Assembly (NCBI RefSeq): GCF_050947335.1
Contig: NW_027473617.1
Span: 62,001 to 126,000 of the forward strand
Source: Megachile rotundata
Lineage: Eukaryota > Arthropoda > Insecta > Hymenoptera > Megachilidae
DNA length: 64,000 nt
Reading direction: 5' to 3'
Shown here: positions 20,982 to 33,949 of the stretch, piece after piece
How the letters are laid out: each line of letters opens with the position of its first letter
How positions within the stretch are numbered: position 1 is the first letter of the stretch
Position numbers and translations under genes: made by a program
Notes under the pieces: model-generated
Seen by the model: only the letters and a program-made list of their open reading frames with translations
What the model was told of the DNA's origin: nothing
The model's database searches: none

Positions 20982-22652
20982 CAGTTACGATAACTTAACA
21001 TGACTAGATAGTACAGAGTCGAATTACAGCGAATATGTGCGATTTAGAGGCTGAATCGTTCGAAAATGAGCAAAATTCGTTCAAAACGAGCAAAATTCGT
21101 GCAAAAGGAGCAAAATTGTTCATTGTGGTGTTGAATTGTGCTCAGATAGGATAACTTAACATAACTACATAGTACAGAGTCGAATTACAGCGGATATGTG
21201 CGAATTAGAGGCTGAATCGTTCGAAAATGTGCAAAATTCGTTAAAAATGAGCATAATACGTTCAAAACGAGCAAAATTGTTCATTGTGGTGTTGCATTGT
21301 GCTCAGTTACGATAACATAACATGACTAGATAGTACAGAGTCGAATTACAGCGGATATGAGCGAATTAGAGGCTGAATCGTTCGAAAATGAGCAAAATTC
21401 GTTCAAAACGAGCAAAATTCGTGCAAAACGAGCAAAATTGTTCATTGTGGTGTTGAATTGTGCTCAGATAGGATAACTTAACATAACTAGATAGTACAGA
21501 GTCGAATTACAGCGGATATGTGCGAATTAGAGGCTGAATCGTTCGAAAATGAGCAAAATTCGTTCAAAACGAGCAAAATTGTTCATTGTGGTGTTGAATT
21601 GTGCTCAGATAGGATAACTTAACATAACTAGATAGTACAGAGTCGAATTACAGCGGATATGTGCGAATTAGAGGCTGAATCGTTCGAAAATGAGCAAAAT
21701 TCGTTCAAAACGAGCAAAATTCGTGCAAAACGAGCAAAATTGTTCATTGTGGTGTTGAATTGTGCTCAGATAGAATAACTTAACATAACTAGATAGTACA
21801 GAGTCGAATTACAGCGGATATGTGCGAATTAGAGGCTGAATCGTGCGAAAATGAGCGCAATTCGTGCAAAACGAGCAAAATTGTTCATTGTGCTGTTGAA
21901 TTGTGCTCAGATAGGATAACTTAACATAACTAGATAGTACAGAGTCGAATTACAGCGGATATGTGCGAATTAGAGGCTGAATCGTTCGAAAATGAGCAAA
22001 ATTCGTTCAAAACGAGCAAAATTCGTGCAAAACGAGCAAAATTGTTCATTGTGGTGTTGAATTGTGCTCAGATAGGATAACTTAACATAACTACATAGTA
22101 CAGAGTCGAATTACAGCGGATATGTGCGAATTAGAGGCTGAATCGTGCGAAAATGATCCTAATTCGTGCAAAACGAGCAAAATTGTTCGTTGTGGTGTTG
22201 AATTGTGCTCAGATAGGATAACGTAACATAACTAGGTAGTACAGAGTCGAATTACAGCGGATATGTGCGAATTAGAGGCTGAATCGTTCGAAAATGAGCA
22301 AAATTCGTTCAAAACGAGCAAAATTGTTCATTGTGGTGTTGAATTGTGCTCAGATAGGATAACTTAACATAACTAGATAGTACAGAGTCGAATTACAGCG
22401 GATATGTGCGAATTAGAGGCTGAATCGTTCGAAAATGAGCAAAATTCGTTCAAAACGAGCAAAATTCGTGCAAAACGAGCAAAATTGTTCATTGTGGTGT
22501 TGAATTGTGCTCAGATAGAATAACTTAACATAACTAGATAGTACAGAGTCGAATTACAGCGGATATGTGCGAATTAGAGGCTGAATCGTGCGAAAATGAG
22601 CACAATTCGTGCAAAACGAGCAAAATTGTTCATTGTGCTGTTGAATTGTGCT
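20982..22652 (+). repeat. Module X, copy 2
   Basis: Direct tandem repeat of 19311-20981 at 1671 bp (GTTGCATTG at 19620 and 21291; GATCCTAATT at 20484 and 22155). I noticed no differences by eye. This is the only place where X follows X without Y between. Confidence 0.92.
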
Positions 22653-24424
22653 CAGATAGGATAACTTAACATAACTAGATAGTACAGAGTCGAATTACAG
22701 CGGATATGTGCGAATTAGAGGCTGAATCGTTCGAAAATGAGCATAATTCGTTCAAAACGATCAAAATTGTTCATTGTGGTGTTGAATTGTGCTCACTTAC
22801 GATAACTTAACATGACTAGATAGTACAGAGTCGAATTACAGCGGATATGTGCTAATTAGAGGCTGAATCGTGCGAAAATGAGCATAATTCGTTCAAAACG
22901 ATCAAAATTGTTCATTGTGGTGTTGAATTGTGCTCAGTTACGATAACTTAACTAGACTAGATAGTACAGAGTCGAATTACAGCGGATATGTGCGAATTAG
23001 AGGCTGAATCGTGCGAAAATGAGCATAATTCGTGCAAAACGAGCAAAATTGTTCATTGTGGTGTCAAATTGTGCTCAGATAGGATAACTTAACATAACAA
23101 GATAGTACAGAGTCGAATTACAGCGAATATGTGCGATTTAGAGGCTGAATCGTTCGAAAATGAGCAAAATTCGTTCAAAACGAGCAAAATTCGTGCAAAA
23201 CGAGCAAAATTGTTCATTGTGGTGTTGAATTGTGCTCAGATAGGATAACTTAACATAACTAGATAGTACAGAGTCGAATTACAGCGGATATGTGCGAATT
23301 AGAGGCTGAATCGTTCGAAAATGAGCAAAATTCGTTCAAAACGAGCAAAATTGTTCATTGTGGTGTTGAATTGTGCTCAGATAGGATAACTTAACATAAC
23401 TAGATAGTACAGAGTCGAATTACAGCGGATATGTGCGAATTAGAGGCTGAATCGTTCGAAAATGAGCAAAATTCGTTCAAAACGAGCAAAATTCGTGCAA
23501 AACGAGCAAAATTGTTCATTGTGGTGTTGAATTGTGCTCAGATAGAATAACTTAACATAACTAGATAGTACAGAGTCGAATTACAGCGGATATGTGCGAA
23601 TTAGAGGCTGAATCGTGCGAAAATGAGCGCAATTCGTGCAAAACGAGCAAAATTGTTCATTGTGCTGTTGAATTGTGCTCAGATAGGATAACTTAACATA
23701 ACTAGATAGTACAGAGTCGAATTACAGCGGATATGTGCGAATTAGAGGCTGAATCGTTCGAAAATGAGCAAAATTCGTTCAAAACGAGCAAAATTCGTGC
23801 AAAACGAGCAAAATTGTTCATTGTGGTGTTGAATTGTGCTCAGATAGGATAACTTAACATAACTACATAGTACAGAGTCGAATTACAGCGGATATGTGCG
23901 AATTAGAGGCTGAATCGTGCGAAAATGATCCTAATTCGTGCAAAACGAGCAAAATTGTTCGTTGTGGTGTTGAATTGTGCTCAGATAGGATAACGTAACA
24001 TAACTAGGTAGTACAGAGTCGAATTACAGCGGATATGTGCGAATTAGAGGCTGAATCGTTCGAAAATGAGCAAAATTCGTTCAAAACGAGCAAAATTGTT
24101 CATTGTGGTGTTGAATTGTGCTCAGATAGGATAACTTAACATAACTAGATAGTACAGAGTCGAATTACAGCGGATATGTGCGAATTAGAGGCTGAATCGT
24201 TCGAAAATGAGCAAAATTCGTTCAAAACGAGCAAAATTCGTGCAAAACGAGCAAAATTGTTCATTGTGGTGTTGAATTGTGCTCAGATAGAATAACTTAA
24301 CATAACTAGATAGTACAGAGTCGAATTACAGCGGATATGTGCGAATTAGAGGCTGAATCGTGCGAAAATGAGCACAATTCGTGCAAAACGAGCAAAATTG
24401 TTCATTGTGCTGTTGAATTGTGCT
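22653..24424 (+). repeat. Module Y, copy 1 (1772 bp, 12 monomers)
   Basis: The head is an alpha monomer followed by the pentamer-derived E-A-B block (E mark 22792). The B monomer here has AAATTCGTTCAAAACG where the pentamer copies have AAATTCTTTCAAAACG. The tail is the same ~1.19-kb sequence as in X. 1772 = 12 x 141 + 4 x 20. X plus Y makes 3443 bp, 23 monomers. Confidence 0.92.
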
Positions 24425-26377
24425 CAGTTACGATAACTTAACATGACTAGATAGTACAGAGTCGAATTACAGCGAATATGTGCGATTTAGAGGCTGAATC
24501 GTTCGAAAATGAGCAAAATTCGTTCAAAACGAGCAAAATTCGTGCAAAAGGAGCAAAATTGTTCATTGTGGTGTTGAATTGTGCTCAGATAGGATAACTT
24601 AACATAACTACATAGTACAGAGTCGAATTACAGCGGATATGTGCGAATTAGAGGCTGAATCGTTCGAAAATGTGCAAAATTCGTTAAAAATGAGCATAAT
24701 ACGTTCAAAACGAGCAAAATTGTTCATTGTGGTGTTGCATTGTGCTCAGTTACGATAACATAACATGACTAGATAGTACAGAGTCGAATTACAGCGGATA
24801 TGAGCGAATTAGAGGCTGAATCGTTCGAAAATGAGCAAAATTCGTTCAAAACGAGCAAAATTCGTGCAAAACGAGCAAAATTGTTCATTGTGGTGTTGAA
24901 TTGTGCTCAGATAGGATAACTTAACATAACTAGATAGTACAGAGTCGAATTACAGCGGATATGTGCGAATTAGAGGCTGAATCGTTCGAAAATGAGCAAA
25001 ATTCGTTCAAAACGAGCAAAATTGTTCATTGTGGTGTTGAATTGTGCTCAGATAGGATAACTTAACATAACTAGATAGTACAGAGTCGAATTACAGCGGA
25101 TATGTGCGAATTAGAGGCTGAATCGTTCGAAAATGAGCAAAATTCGTTCAAAACGAGCAAAATTCGTGCAAAACGAGCAAAATTGTTCATTGTGGTGTTG
25201 AATTGTGCTCAGATAGAATAACTTAACATAACTAGATAGTACAGAGTCGAATTACAGCGGATATGTGCGAATTAGAGGCTGAATCGTGCGAAAATGAGCG
25301 CAATTCGTGCAAAACGAGCAAAATTGTTCATTGTGCTGTTGAATTGTGCTCAGATAGGATAACTTAACATAACTAGATAGTACAGAGTCGAATTACAGCG
25401 GATATGTGCGAATTAGAGGCTGAATCGTTCGAAAATGAGCAAAATTCGTTCAAAACGAGCAAAATTCGTGCAAAACGAGCAAAATTGTTCATTGTGGTGT
25501 TGAATTGTGCTCAGATAGGATAACTTAACATAACTACATAGTACAGAGTCGAATTACAGCGGATATGTGCGAATTAGAGGCTGAATCGTGCGAAAATGAT
25601 CCTAATTCGTGCAAAACGAGCAAAATTGTTCGTTGTGGTGTTGAATTGTGCTCAGATAGGATAACGTAACATAACTAGGTAGTACAGAGTCGAATTACAG
25701 CGGATATGTGCGAATTAGAGGCTGAATCGTTCGAAAATGAGCAAAATTCGTTCAAAACGAGCAAAATTGTTCATTGTGGTGTTGAATTGTGCTCAGATAG
25801 GATAACTTAACATAACTACATAGTACAGAGTCGAATTACAGCGGATATGTGCGAATTAGAGGCTGAATCGTGCGAAAATGATCCTAATTCGTGCAAAACG
25901 AGCAAAATTGTTCGTTGTGGTGTTGAATTGTGCTCAGATAGGATAACGTAACATAACTAGGTAGTACAGAGTCGAATTACAGCGGATATGTGCGAATTAG
26001 AGGCTGAATCGTTCGAAAATGAGCAAAATTCGTTCAAAACGAGCAAAATTGTTCATTGTGGTGTTGAATTGTGCTCAGATAGGATAACTTAACATAACTA
26101 GATAGTACAGAGTCGAATTACAGCGGATATGTGCGAATTAGAGGCTGAATCGTTCGAAAATGAGCAAAATTCGTTCAAAACGAGCAAAATTCGTGCAAAA
26201 CGAGCAAAATTGTTCATTGTGGTGTTGAATTGTGCTCAGATAGAATAACTTAACATAACTAGATAGTACAGAGTCGAATTACAGCGGATATGTGCGAATT
26301 AGAGGCTGAATCGTGCGAAAATGAGCACAATTCGTGCAAAACGAGCAAAATTGTTCATTGTGCTGTTGAATTGTGCT
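24425..26377 (+). repeat. Module X', copy 3, with a 282-bp dimer duplication
   Basis: Identical in layout to X (GTTGCATTG at 24734, 3443 bp after copy 2) but 1953 bp long because the C-D pair is present twice. Confidence 0.92.
25493..26056 (+). repeat. Tandem duplication of the C-D dimer (2 x 282 bp)
   Basis: C (25493) and D (25634) are followed by C (25775) and D (25916). GATCCTAATT is at 25598 and 25880. Each monomer is 141 bp. All other X and Y copies carry this pair once, so this is a very recent unequal exchange or replication slip by exactly two monomers. Confidence 0.93.
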
Positions 26378-28149
26378 CAGATAGGATAACTTAACATAAC
26401 TAGATAGTACAGAGTCGAATTACAGCGGATATGTGCGAATTAGAGGCTGAATCGTTCGAAAATGAGCATAATTCGTTCAAAACGATCAAAATTGTTCATT
26501 GTGGTGTTGAATTGTGCTCACTTACGATAACTTAACATGACTAGATAGTACAGAGTCGAATTACAGCGGATATGTGCTAATTAGAGGCTGAATCGTGCGA
26601 AAATGAGCATAATTCGTTCAAAACGATCAAAATTGTTCATTGTGGTGTTGAATTGTGCTCAGTTACGATAACTTAACTAGACTAGATAGTACAGAGTCGA
26701 ATTACAGCGGATATGTGCGAATTAGAGGCTGAATCGTGCGAAAATGAGCATAATTCGTGCAAAACGAGCAAAATTGTTCATTGTGGTGTCAAATTGTGCT
26801 CAGATAGGATAACTTAACATAACAAGATAGTACAGAGTCGAATTACAGCGAATATGTGCGATTTAGAGGCTGAATCGTTCGAAAATGAGCAAAATTCGTT
26901 CAAAACGAGCAAAATTCGTGCAAAACGAGCAAAATTGTTCATTGTGGTGTTGAATTGTGCTCAGATAGGATAACTTAACATAACTAGATAGTACAGAGTC
27001 GAATTACAGCGGATATGTGCGAATTAGAGGCTGAATCGTTCGAAAATGAGCAAAATTCGTTCAAAACGAGCAAAATTGTTCATTGTGGTGTTGAATTGTG
27101 CTCAGATAGGATAACTTAACATAACTAGATAGTACAGAGTCGAATTACAGCGGATATGTGCGAATTAGAGGCTGAATCGTTCGAAAATGAGCAAAATTCG
27201 TTCAAAACGAGCAAAATTCGTGCAAAACGAGCAAAATTGTTCATTGTGGTGTTGAATTGTGCTCAGATAGAATAACTTAACATAACTAGATAGTACAGAG
27301 TCGAATTACAGCGGATATGTGCGAATTAGAGGCTGAATCGTGCGAAAATGAGCGCAATTCGTGCAAAACGAGCAAAATTGTTCATTGTGCTGTTGAATTG
27401 TGCTCAGATAGGATAACTTAACATAACTAGATAGTACAGAGTCGAATTACAGCGGATATGTGCGAATTAGAGGCTGAATCGTTCGAAAATGAGCAAAATT
27501 CGTTCAAAACGAGCAAAATTCGTGCAAAACGAGCAAAATTGTTCATTGTGGTGTTGAATTGTGCTCAGATAGGATAACTTAACATAACTACATAGTACAG
27601 AGTCGAATTACAGCGGATATGTGCGAATTAGAGGCTGAATCGTGCGAAAATGATCCTAATTCGTGCAAAACGAGCAAAATTGTTCGTTGTGGTGTTGAAT
27701 TGTGCTCAGATAGGATAACGTAACATAACTAGGTAGTACAGAGTCGAATTACAGCGGATATGTGCGAATTAGAGGCTGAATCGTTCGAAAATGAGCAAAA
27801 TTCGTTCAAAACGAGCAAAATTGTTCATTGTGGTGTTGAATTGTGCTCAGATAGGATAACTTAACATAACTAGATAGTACAGAGTCGAATTACAGCGGAT
27901 ATGTGCGAATTAGAGGCTGAATCGTTCGAAAATGAGCAAAATTCGTTCAAAACGAGCAAAATTCGTGCAAAACGAGCAAAATTGTTCATTGTGGTGTTGA
28001 ATTGTGCTCAGATAGAATAACTTAACATAACTAGATAGTACAGAGTCGAATTACAGCGGATATGTGCGAATTAGAGGCTGAATCGTGCGAAAATGAGCAC
28101 AATTCGTGCAAAACGAGCAAAATTGTTCATTGTGCTGTTGAATTGTGCT
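26378..28149 (+). repeat. Module Y, copy 2
   Basis: Repeat of 22653-24424 (E mark at 26517, 3725 bp after copy 1: 3443 + 282 from the dimer duplication). I noticed no difference by eye. Confidence 0.92.
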
Positions 28150-29820
28150 CAGTTACGATAACTTAACATGACTAGATAGTACAGAGTCGAATTACAGCGA
28201 ATATGTGCGATTTAGAGGCTGAATCGTTCGAAAATGAGCAAAATTCGTTCAAAACGAGCAAAATTCGTGCAAAAGGAGCAAAATTGTTCATTGTGGTGTT
28301 GAATTGTGCTCAGATAGGATAACTTAACATAACTACATAGTACAGAGTCGAATTACAGCGGATATGTGCGAATTAGAGGCTGAATCGTTCGAAAATGTGC
28401 AAAATTCGTTAAAAATGAGCATAATACGTTCAAAACGAGCAAAATTGTTCATTGTGGTGTTGCATTGTGCTCAGTTACGATAACATAACATGACTAGATA
28501 GTACAGAGTCGAATTACAGCGGATATGAGCGAATTAGAGGCTGAATCGTTCGAAAATGAGCAAAATTCGTTCAAAACGAGCAAAATTCGTGCAAAACGAG
28601 CAAAATTGTTCATTGTGGTGTTGAATTGTGCTCAGATAGGATAACTTAACATAACTAGATAGTACAGAGTCGAATTACAGCGGATATGTGCGAATTAGAG
28701 GCTGAATCGTTCGAAAATGAGCAAAATTCGTTCAAAACGAGCAAAATTGTTCATTGTGGTGTTGAATTGTGCTCAGATAGGATAACTTAACATAACTAGA
28801 TAGTACAGAGTCGAATTACAGCGGATATGTGCGAATTAGAGGCTGAATCGTTCGAAAATGAGCAAAATTCGTTCAAAACGAGCAAAATTCGTGCAAAACG
28901 AGCAAAATTGTTCATTGTGGTGTTGAATTGTGCTCAGATAGAATAACTTAACATAACTAGATAGTACAGAGTCGAATTACAGCGGATATGTGCGAATTAG
29001 AGGCTGAATCGTGCGAAAATGAGCGCAATTCGTGCAAAACGAGCAAAATTGTTCATTGTGCTGTTGAATTGTGCTCAGATAGGATAACTTAACATAACTA
29101 GATAGTACAGAGTCGAATTACAGCGGATATGTGCGAATTAGAGGCTGAATCGTTCGAAAATGAGCAAAATTCGTTCAAAACGAGCAAAATTCGTGCAAAA
29201 CGAGCAAAATTGTTCATTGTGGTGTTGAATTGTGCTCAGATAGGATAACTTAACATAACTACATAGTACAGAGTCGAATTACAGCGGATATGTGCGAATT
29301 AGAGGCTGAATCGTGCGAAAATGATCCTAATTCGTGCAAAACGAGCAAAATTGTTCGTTGTGGTGTTGAATTGTGCTCAGATAGGATAACGTAACATAAC
29401 TAGGTAGTACAGAGTCGAATTACAGCGGATATGTGCGAATTAGAGGCTGAATCGTTCGAAAATGAGCAAAATTCGTTCAAAACGAGCAAAATTGTTCATT
29501 GTGGTGTTGAATTGTGCTCAGATAGGATAACTTAACATAACTAGATAGTACAGAGTCGAATTACAGCGGATATGTGCGAATTAGAGGCTGAATCGTTCGA
29601 AAATGAGCAAAATTCGTTCAAAACGAGCAAAATTCGTGCAAAACGAGCAAAATTGTTCATTGTGGTGTTGAATTGTGCTCAGATAGAATAACTTAACATA
29701 ACTAGATAGTACAGAGTCGAATTACAGCGGATATGTGCGAATTAGAGGCTGAATCGTGCGAAAATGAGCACAATTCGTGCAAAACGAGCAAAATTGTTCA
29801 TTGTGCTGTTGAATTGTGCT
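28150..29820 (+). repeat. Module X, copy 4
   Basis: 1671 bp, GTTGCATTG at 28459, GATCCTAATT at 29323, ending at the GTGCTG monomer. Lacks the 282-bp duplication. Confidence 0.92.
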
Positions 29821-30350
29821 CAGATAGGATAACTTAACATAACTAGATAGTACAGAGTCGAATTACAGCGGATATGTGCGAATTAGAGGCTGAATCGTTC
29901 GAAAATGAGCATAATTCGTTCAAAACGATCAAAATTGTTCATTGTGGTGTTGAATTGTGCTCACTTACGATAACTTAACATGACTAGATAGTACAGAGTC
30001 GAATTACAGCGGATATGTGCTAATTAGAGGCTGAATCGTGCGAAAATGAGCATAATTCGTTCAAAACGATCAAAATTGTTCATTGTGGTGTTGAATTGTG
30101 CTCAGTTACGATAACTTAACTAGACTAGATAGTACAGAGTCGAATTACAGCGGATATGTGCGAATTAGAGGCTGAATCGTGCGAAAATGAGCATAATTCG
30201 TGCAAAACGAGCAAAATTGTTCATTGTGGTGTCAAATTGTGCTCAGATAGGATAACTTAACATAACAAGATAGTACAGAGTCGAATTACAGCGAATATGT
30301 GCGATTTAGAGGCTGAATCGTTCGAAAATGAGCAAAATTCTTTCAAAACG
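29821..30350 (+). repeat. Module Y, copy 3, truncated head only
   Basis: E (mark 29960), A and B follow as in Y, but B has AAATTCTTTCAAAACG, the pentamer form at 1-14 kb, not the Y form. From here the order follows the 13-kb locus (C, D', TGCGGTGTTGATTTG at 30688). So the HOR array ends inside a Y head by switching to pentamer-type sequence: a recombination junction or the ancestral flank. Confidence 0.85.
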
Positions 30351-31179
30351 AGCAAAATTCGTGCAAAACGAGCAAAATTGTTCATTGTGGTGTTGAATTG
30401 TGCTCAGATAGGATAACTTAACATAACTACATAGTACAGAGTCGAATTACAGCGGATATGTGCGAATTAGAGGCTCGATCGTGCGAAAATGATCCTAATT
30501 CGTGCAAAACGAGCAAAATTGTTCGTTGTGGTGTTGAATTGTGCTCAGATAGGATAACGTAACATAACTAGGTAGTACAGAGTCGAATTACAGCGGATAT
30601 GTGCGAATTAGAGGCTGAATCGTTCGAAAATGAGCAAAATTCGTTCAAAACGAGCAAAATTCGTGCAAAACGAGCAAAATTGTTCATTGCGGTGTTGATT
30701 TGTGCTCAGATAGGATAACTTAACATAACTAGATAGTACAGAGTCGAATTACAGCGGATATGTGCGAATTAGAGGCTGAATCGTTCGAAAATGAGCAAAA
30801 TTCGTTCAAAACGAACAAAATTCGTGCAAAACGAGCAAAATTGTTCATTGTGGTGTTGAATTGTGCTCAGATAGGATAACATAACATAACTAGATAGTAC
30901 AGAGTCGAATTACAGCGGATATGTGCGAATTAGAGGCTGAATCGTGCGAAAATGAGCACAATTCGTGCAAAACGAGCAAAATTGTTCATTGTGCTGTTGA
31001 ATTGTGCTCAGATAGAATAACTTAACATAACTAGATAGTACAGAGTCGAATTACAGCGGATATGTGCGAATTAGAGGCTGAATCGTGCGAAAATGAGCAT
31101 AATTCGTTCAAAACGATCAAAATTGTTCACTGTGGTGTTGAATTGTGCTCAGTTACGATAACTTAACATGACTAGATAG
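30351..31179 (+). repeat. Right border of the 3443-bp HOR array
   Basis: It contains C with the private GAGGCTCGATCG (30471-30480), D', the rare TGCGGTGTTGATTTG monomer (GCGG mark 30689, 16974 bp after 13715), a 161-bp monomer with private ACGAACAAAATTCG, and a monomer with ATAACATAACATAAC. Private changes are denser here than inside the HOR array, as expected of an array edge. Confidence 0.8.
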
Positions 31180-33345
31180 TACAGAGTCGAATTACAGCGG
31201 ATATGTGCGAATTAGAGGCTGAATCGTGCGAAAATGAGCATAATTCGTTCAAAACGATCAAAATTGTTCATTGTGGTGTTGAATTGTGCTCAGATAGGAT
31301 AACTTAACATAACTAGATAGTACAGAGTCGAATTACAGCGGATATGTGCGTATTAGACGCTGAATCGTGCGAAAATGAGCATAATTCGATTAAAACGATC
31401 AAAATTGCTCATTGTGGTGTTGAATTGTGCTCAGTTATGATAACTCAACATGACTAGATAGTACAGAGTCGAATTACAGCGGATATGTGCGAATTAGAGG
31501 CTGAATCGTGCGAAAATGAGCATAATTCGTTCAAAACGATCAAAATTGTTCATTGTGGTGTTGAATTGTGCTCAGTTACGATAACTTAACATGACTAGAT
31601 AGTACAGAGTCGAATTACAGCGGATATGTGCGAATTAGAGGCTGAATCGTGCGAAAATGAGCATAATTCGTTCAAAACGAGCAAAATTGTTCATTGTGGT
31701 GTTGAATTGTGCTCAGATAGGATAAGTTAACATAACTAGATAGTACAGAGTCGAATTACAGCGGATATGTGCGAATTAGAGGCTGAATCGTGCGAAAATG
31801 AGCATAATTCGTGCAAAACGTGCAAAATTGTTCATTGTGGTGTCGAATTGTGCTCAGATAGGATAACTTAACATAACTAGATAGTACAGAGTCGAATTAC
31901 AGCGGATATGTGCGAATTAGAGGCTGAATCGTTCGAAATTGAGCAAAATTCGTTCAAAACGAGCAAAATTCGTGCAAAACGAGCAAAATTGTTCATTGTG
32001 GTGTTGAATTGTGCTCAGATAGGATAACTTAACATAACTAGATAGTACAGAGTCGAATTACAGCGGATATGTGCGAATTAGAGGCTGAATCGTTCGAAAA
32101 TGAGCAAAATTCGTTCAAAACGAGCAAAATTCGTGCAAAACGAGCAAAATTGTTCATTGTGGTGTTGAATTGTGCTCAGATAGGATAACTTAACATAACT
32201 AGATAGTACAGAGTCGAATTACAGCGGATATGTGCGAACTAGAGGCTGAATCGTGCGAAAATGAGCATAATTCGTTCAAAACGAGCAAAATTGTTCATTG
32301 TGGTGTTGAATTGTGCTCAGTTACGATAACTTAACATAACTAGATAGTACAGAGTCGAATTACAGCGGATATGTGCGAATTAGAGGCTGAATCGTTCGAA
32401 AATGAGCAAAATTCGTTCAAATAGAGCAAAATTCGTGCAAAACGAGCAAAATTGTTCATTGTGGTGTTGAATTGTGCTCGGATAGGATAACTTAACATAA
32501 CTAGATAGTACAGAGTCGAATTACAGCGGATATGTGCGAATTAGAGGCTGAATCGTGCGAAAATGAGCATAATTCGTTCAAAACGATCAAAATTGTTCAT
32601 TGTGGTGTTGTATTGTGCTCAGTTACGATAACTTAACATGACTAGATAGTACAGAGTCGAATTACAGCGGATATGTGCGAATTAGAGGCTGAATCGTGCG
32701 AAAATGAGCATAATTCGTTCAAAACGATCAAAATTGTTCATTGTGGTGTTGAATTGTGCTCAGTTACGATAACTTAACATGACTAGATAGTACAGAGTCG
32801 AATTACAGCGGATATGTGCGAATTAGAGGCTGAATCGTGCGAAAATGAGCATAATTCGTTCAAAACGATCAAAATTGTTCATTGTGGTGTTGAATTGTGC
32901 TCAGTTACGATAACTTAACTAGACTAGATAGTACAGAGTCGAATTACAGCGGATATGTGCGAATTAGAGGCTGAATCGTGCGAAAATGAGCATAATTCGT
33001 GCAAAACGAGCAAAATTGTTCATTGTGGTGTTGAATTGTGCTCAGTTACGATAACTTAACATGACTAGATAGTACAGAGTCGAATTACAGCGAATATGTG
33101 CGATTTAGAGGCTGAATCGTTCGAAAATGAGCAAAATTCGTTCAAAACGAGCAAAATTCGTGCAAAAGGAGCAAAATTGTTCATTGTGGTGTTGAATTGT
33201 GCTCAGATAGGATAACTTAACATAACTACATAGTACAGAGTCGAATTACAGCGGATATGTGCGAATTAGAGGCTGAATCGTTCGAAAATGAGCAAAATTC
33301 GTTCAAAATGAGCATAATACGTTCAAAACGAGCAAAATTGTTCAT
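31180..33345 (+). repeat. Mosaic domain, partner of 17.3-19.3 kb
   Basis: Right copy of the ~14-kb-offset segment. It has one extra beta monomer near 31.5-31.7 kb and lacks the 443-bp duplication. GTGCGTATTAGACGC near 31350 and CAAATAGAGC near 32420 are private changes. Beyond about 32.9 kb an A monomer (TTAACTAGACTAG) leads into an X-like head with CAAAAGGAGC and GTTCAAAATGAGCATAATACG. Confidence 0.82.
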
Positions 33346-33949
33346 TGTGGTGTTGCATTGTGCTCAGTTACGATAACATAACATGACTAGATAGTACAGA
33401 GTCGAATTACAGCGGATATGAGCGAATTAGAGGCTGAATCGTTCGAAAATGAGCAAAATTCGTTCAAAACGAGCAAAATTCGTGCAAAACGAGCAAAATT
33501 GTTCATTGTGGTGTTGAATTGTGCTCAGATAGGATAACTTAACATAACTAGATAGTACAGAGTCGAATTACAGCGGATATGTGCGAATTAGAGGCTGAAT
33601 CGTGCGAAAATGAGCATAATTCGTTCAAAACGATCAAAATTGTTCATTGTGGTGTTGTATTGTGCTCAGTTACGATAACTTAACATGACTAGATAGTACA
33701 GAGTCGAATTACAGCGGATATGAGCGAATTAGAGGCTGAATCGTTCGAAAATGAGCAAAATTCGTTCAAAACGAGCAAAATTCGTGCAAAACGAGCAAAA
33801 TTGTTCATTGTGGTGTTGAATTGTGCTCAGATAGGATAACTTAACATAACTAGATAGTACAGAGTCGAATTACAGCGGATATGTGCGAATTAGAGGCTGA
33901 ATCGTGCGAAAATGAGCATAATTCGTTCAAAACGATCAAAATTGTTCAT
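33346..33949 (+). repeat. 302-bp dimer tandem duplication
   Basis: A 161-bp monomer with GATATGAGCG plus a 141-bp alpha monomer with CGATCAAAATTG occurs twice (33346-33647 and 33648-33949). GATATGAGCG is 302 bp apart. The two 161-bp monomers differ at the front (GTTGCATTG with ATAACATAAC against GTTGTATTG with ATAACTTAAC). Confidence 0.88.

Noticed and set aside
19311..29820. X/Y copies as an assembly artefact
   Set aside because: Cannot be excluded, since copies look identical by eye, but the single 282-bp duplication and the X-X-Y-X'-Y-X order argue against simple copying by the assembler. Read depth and spanning reads would settle it.
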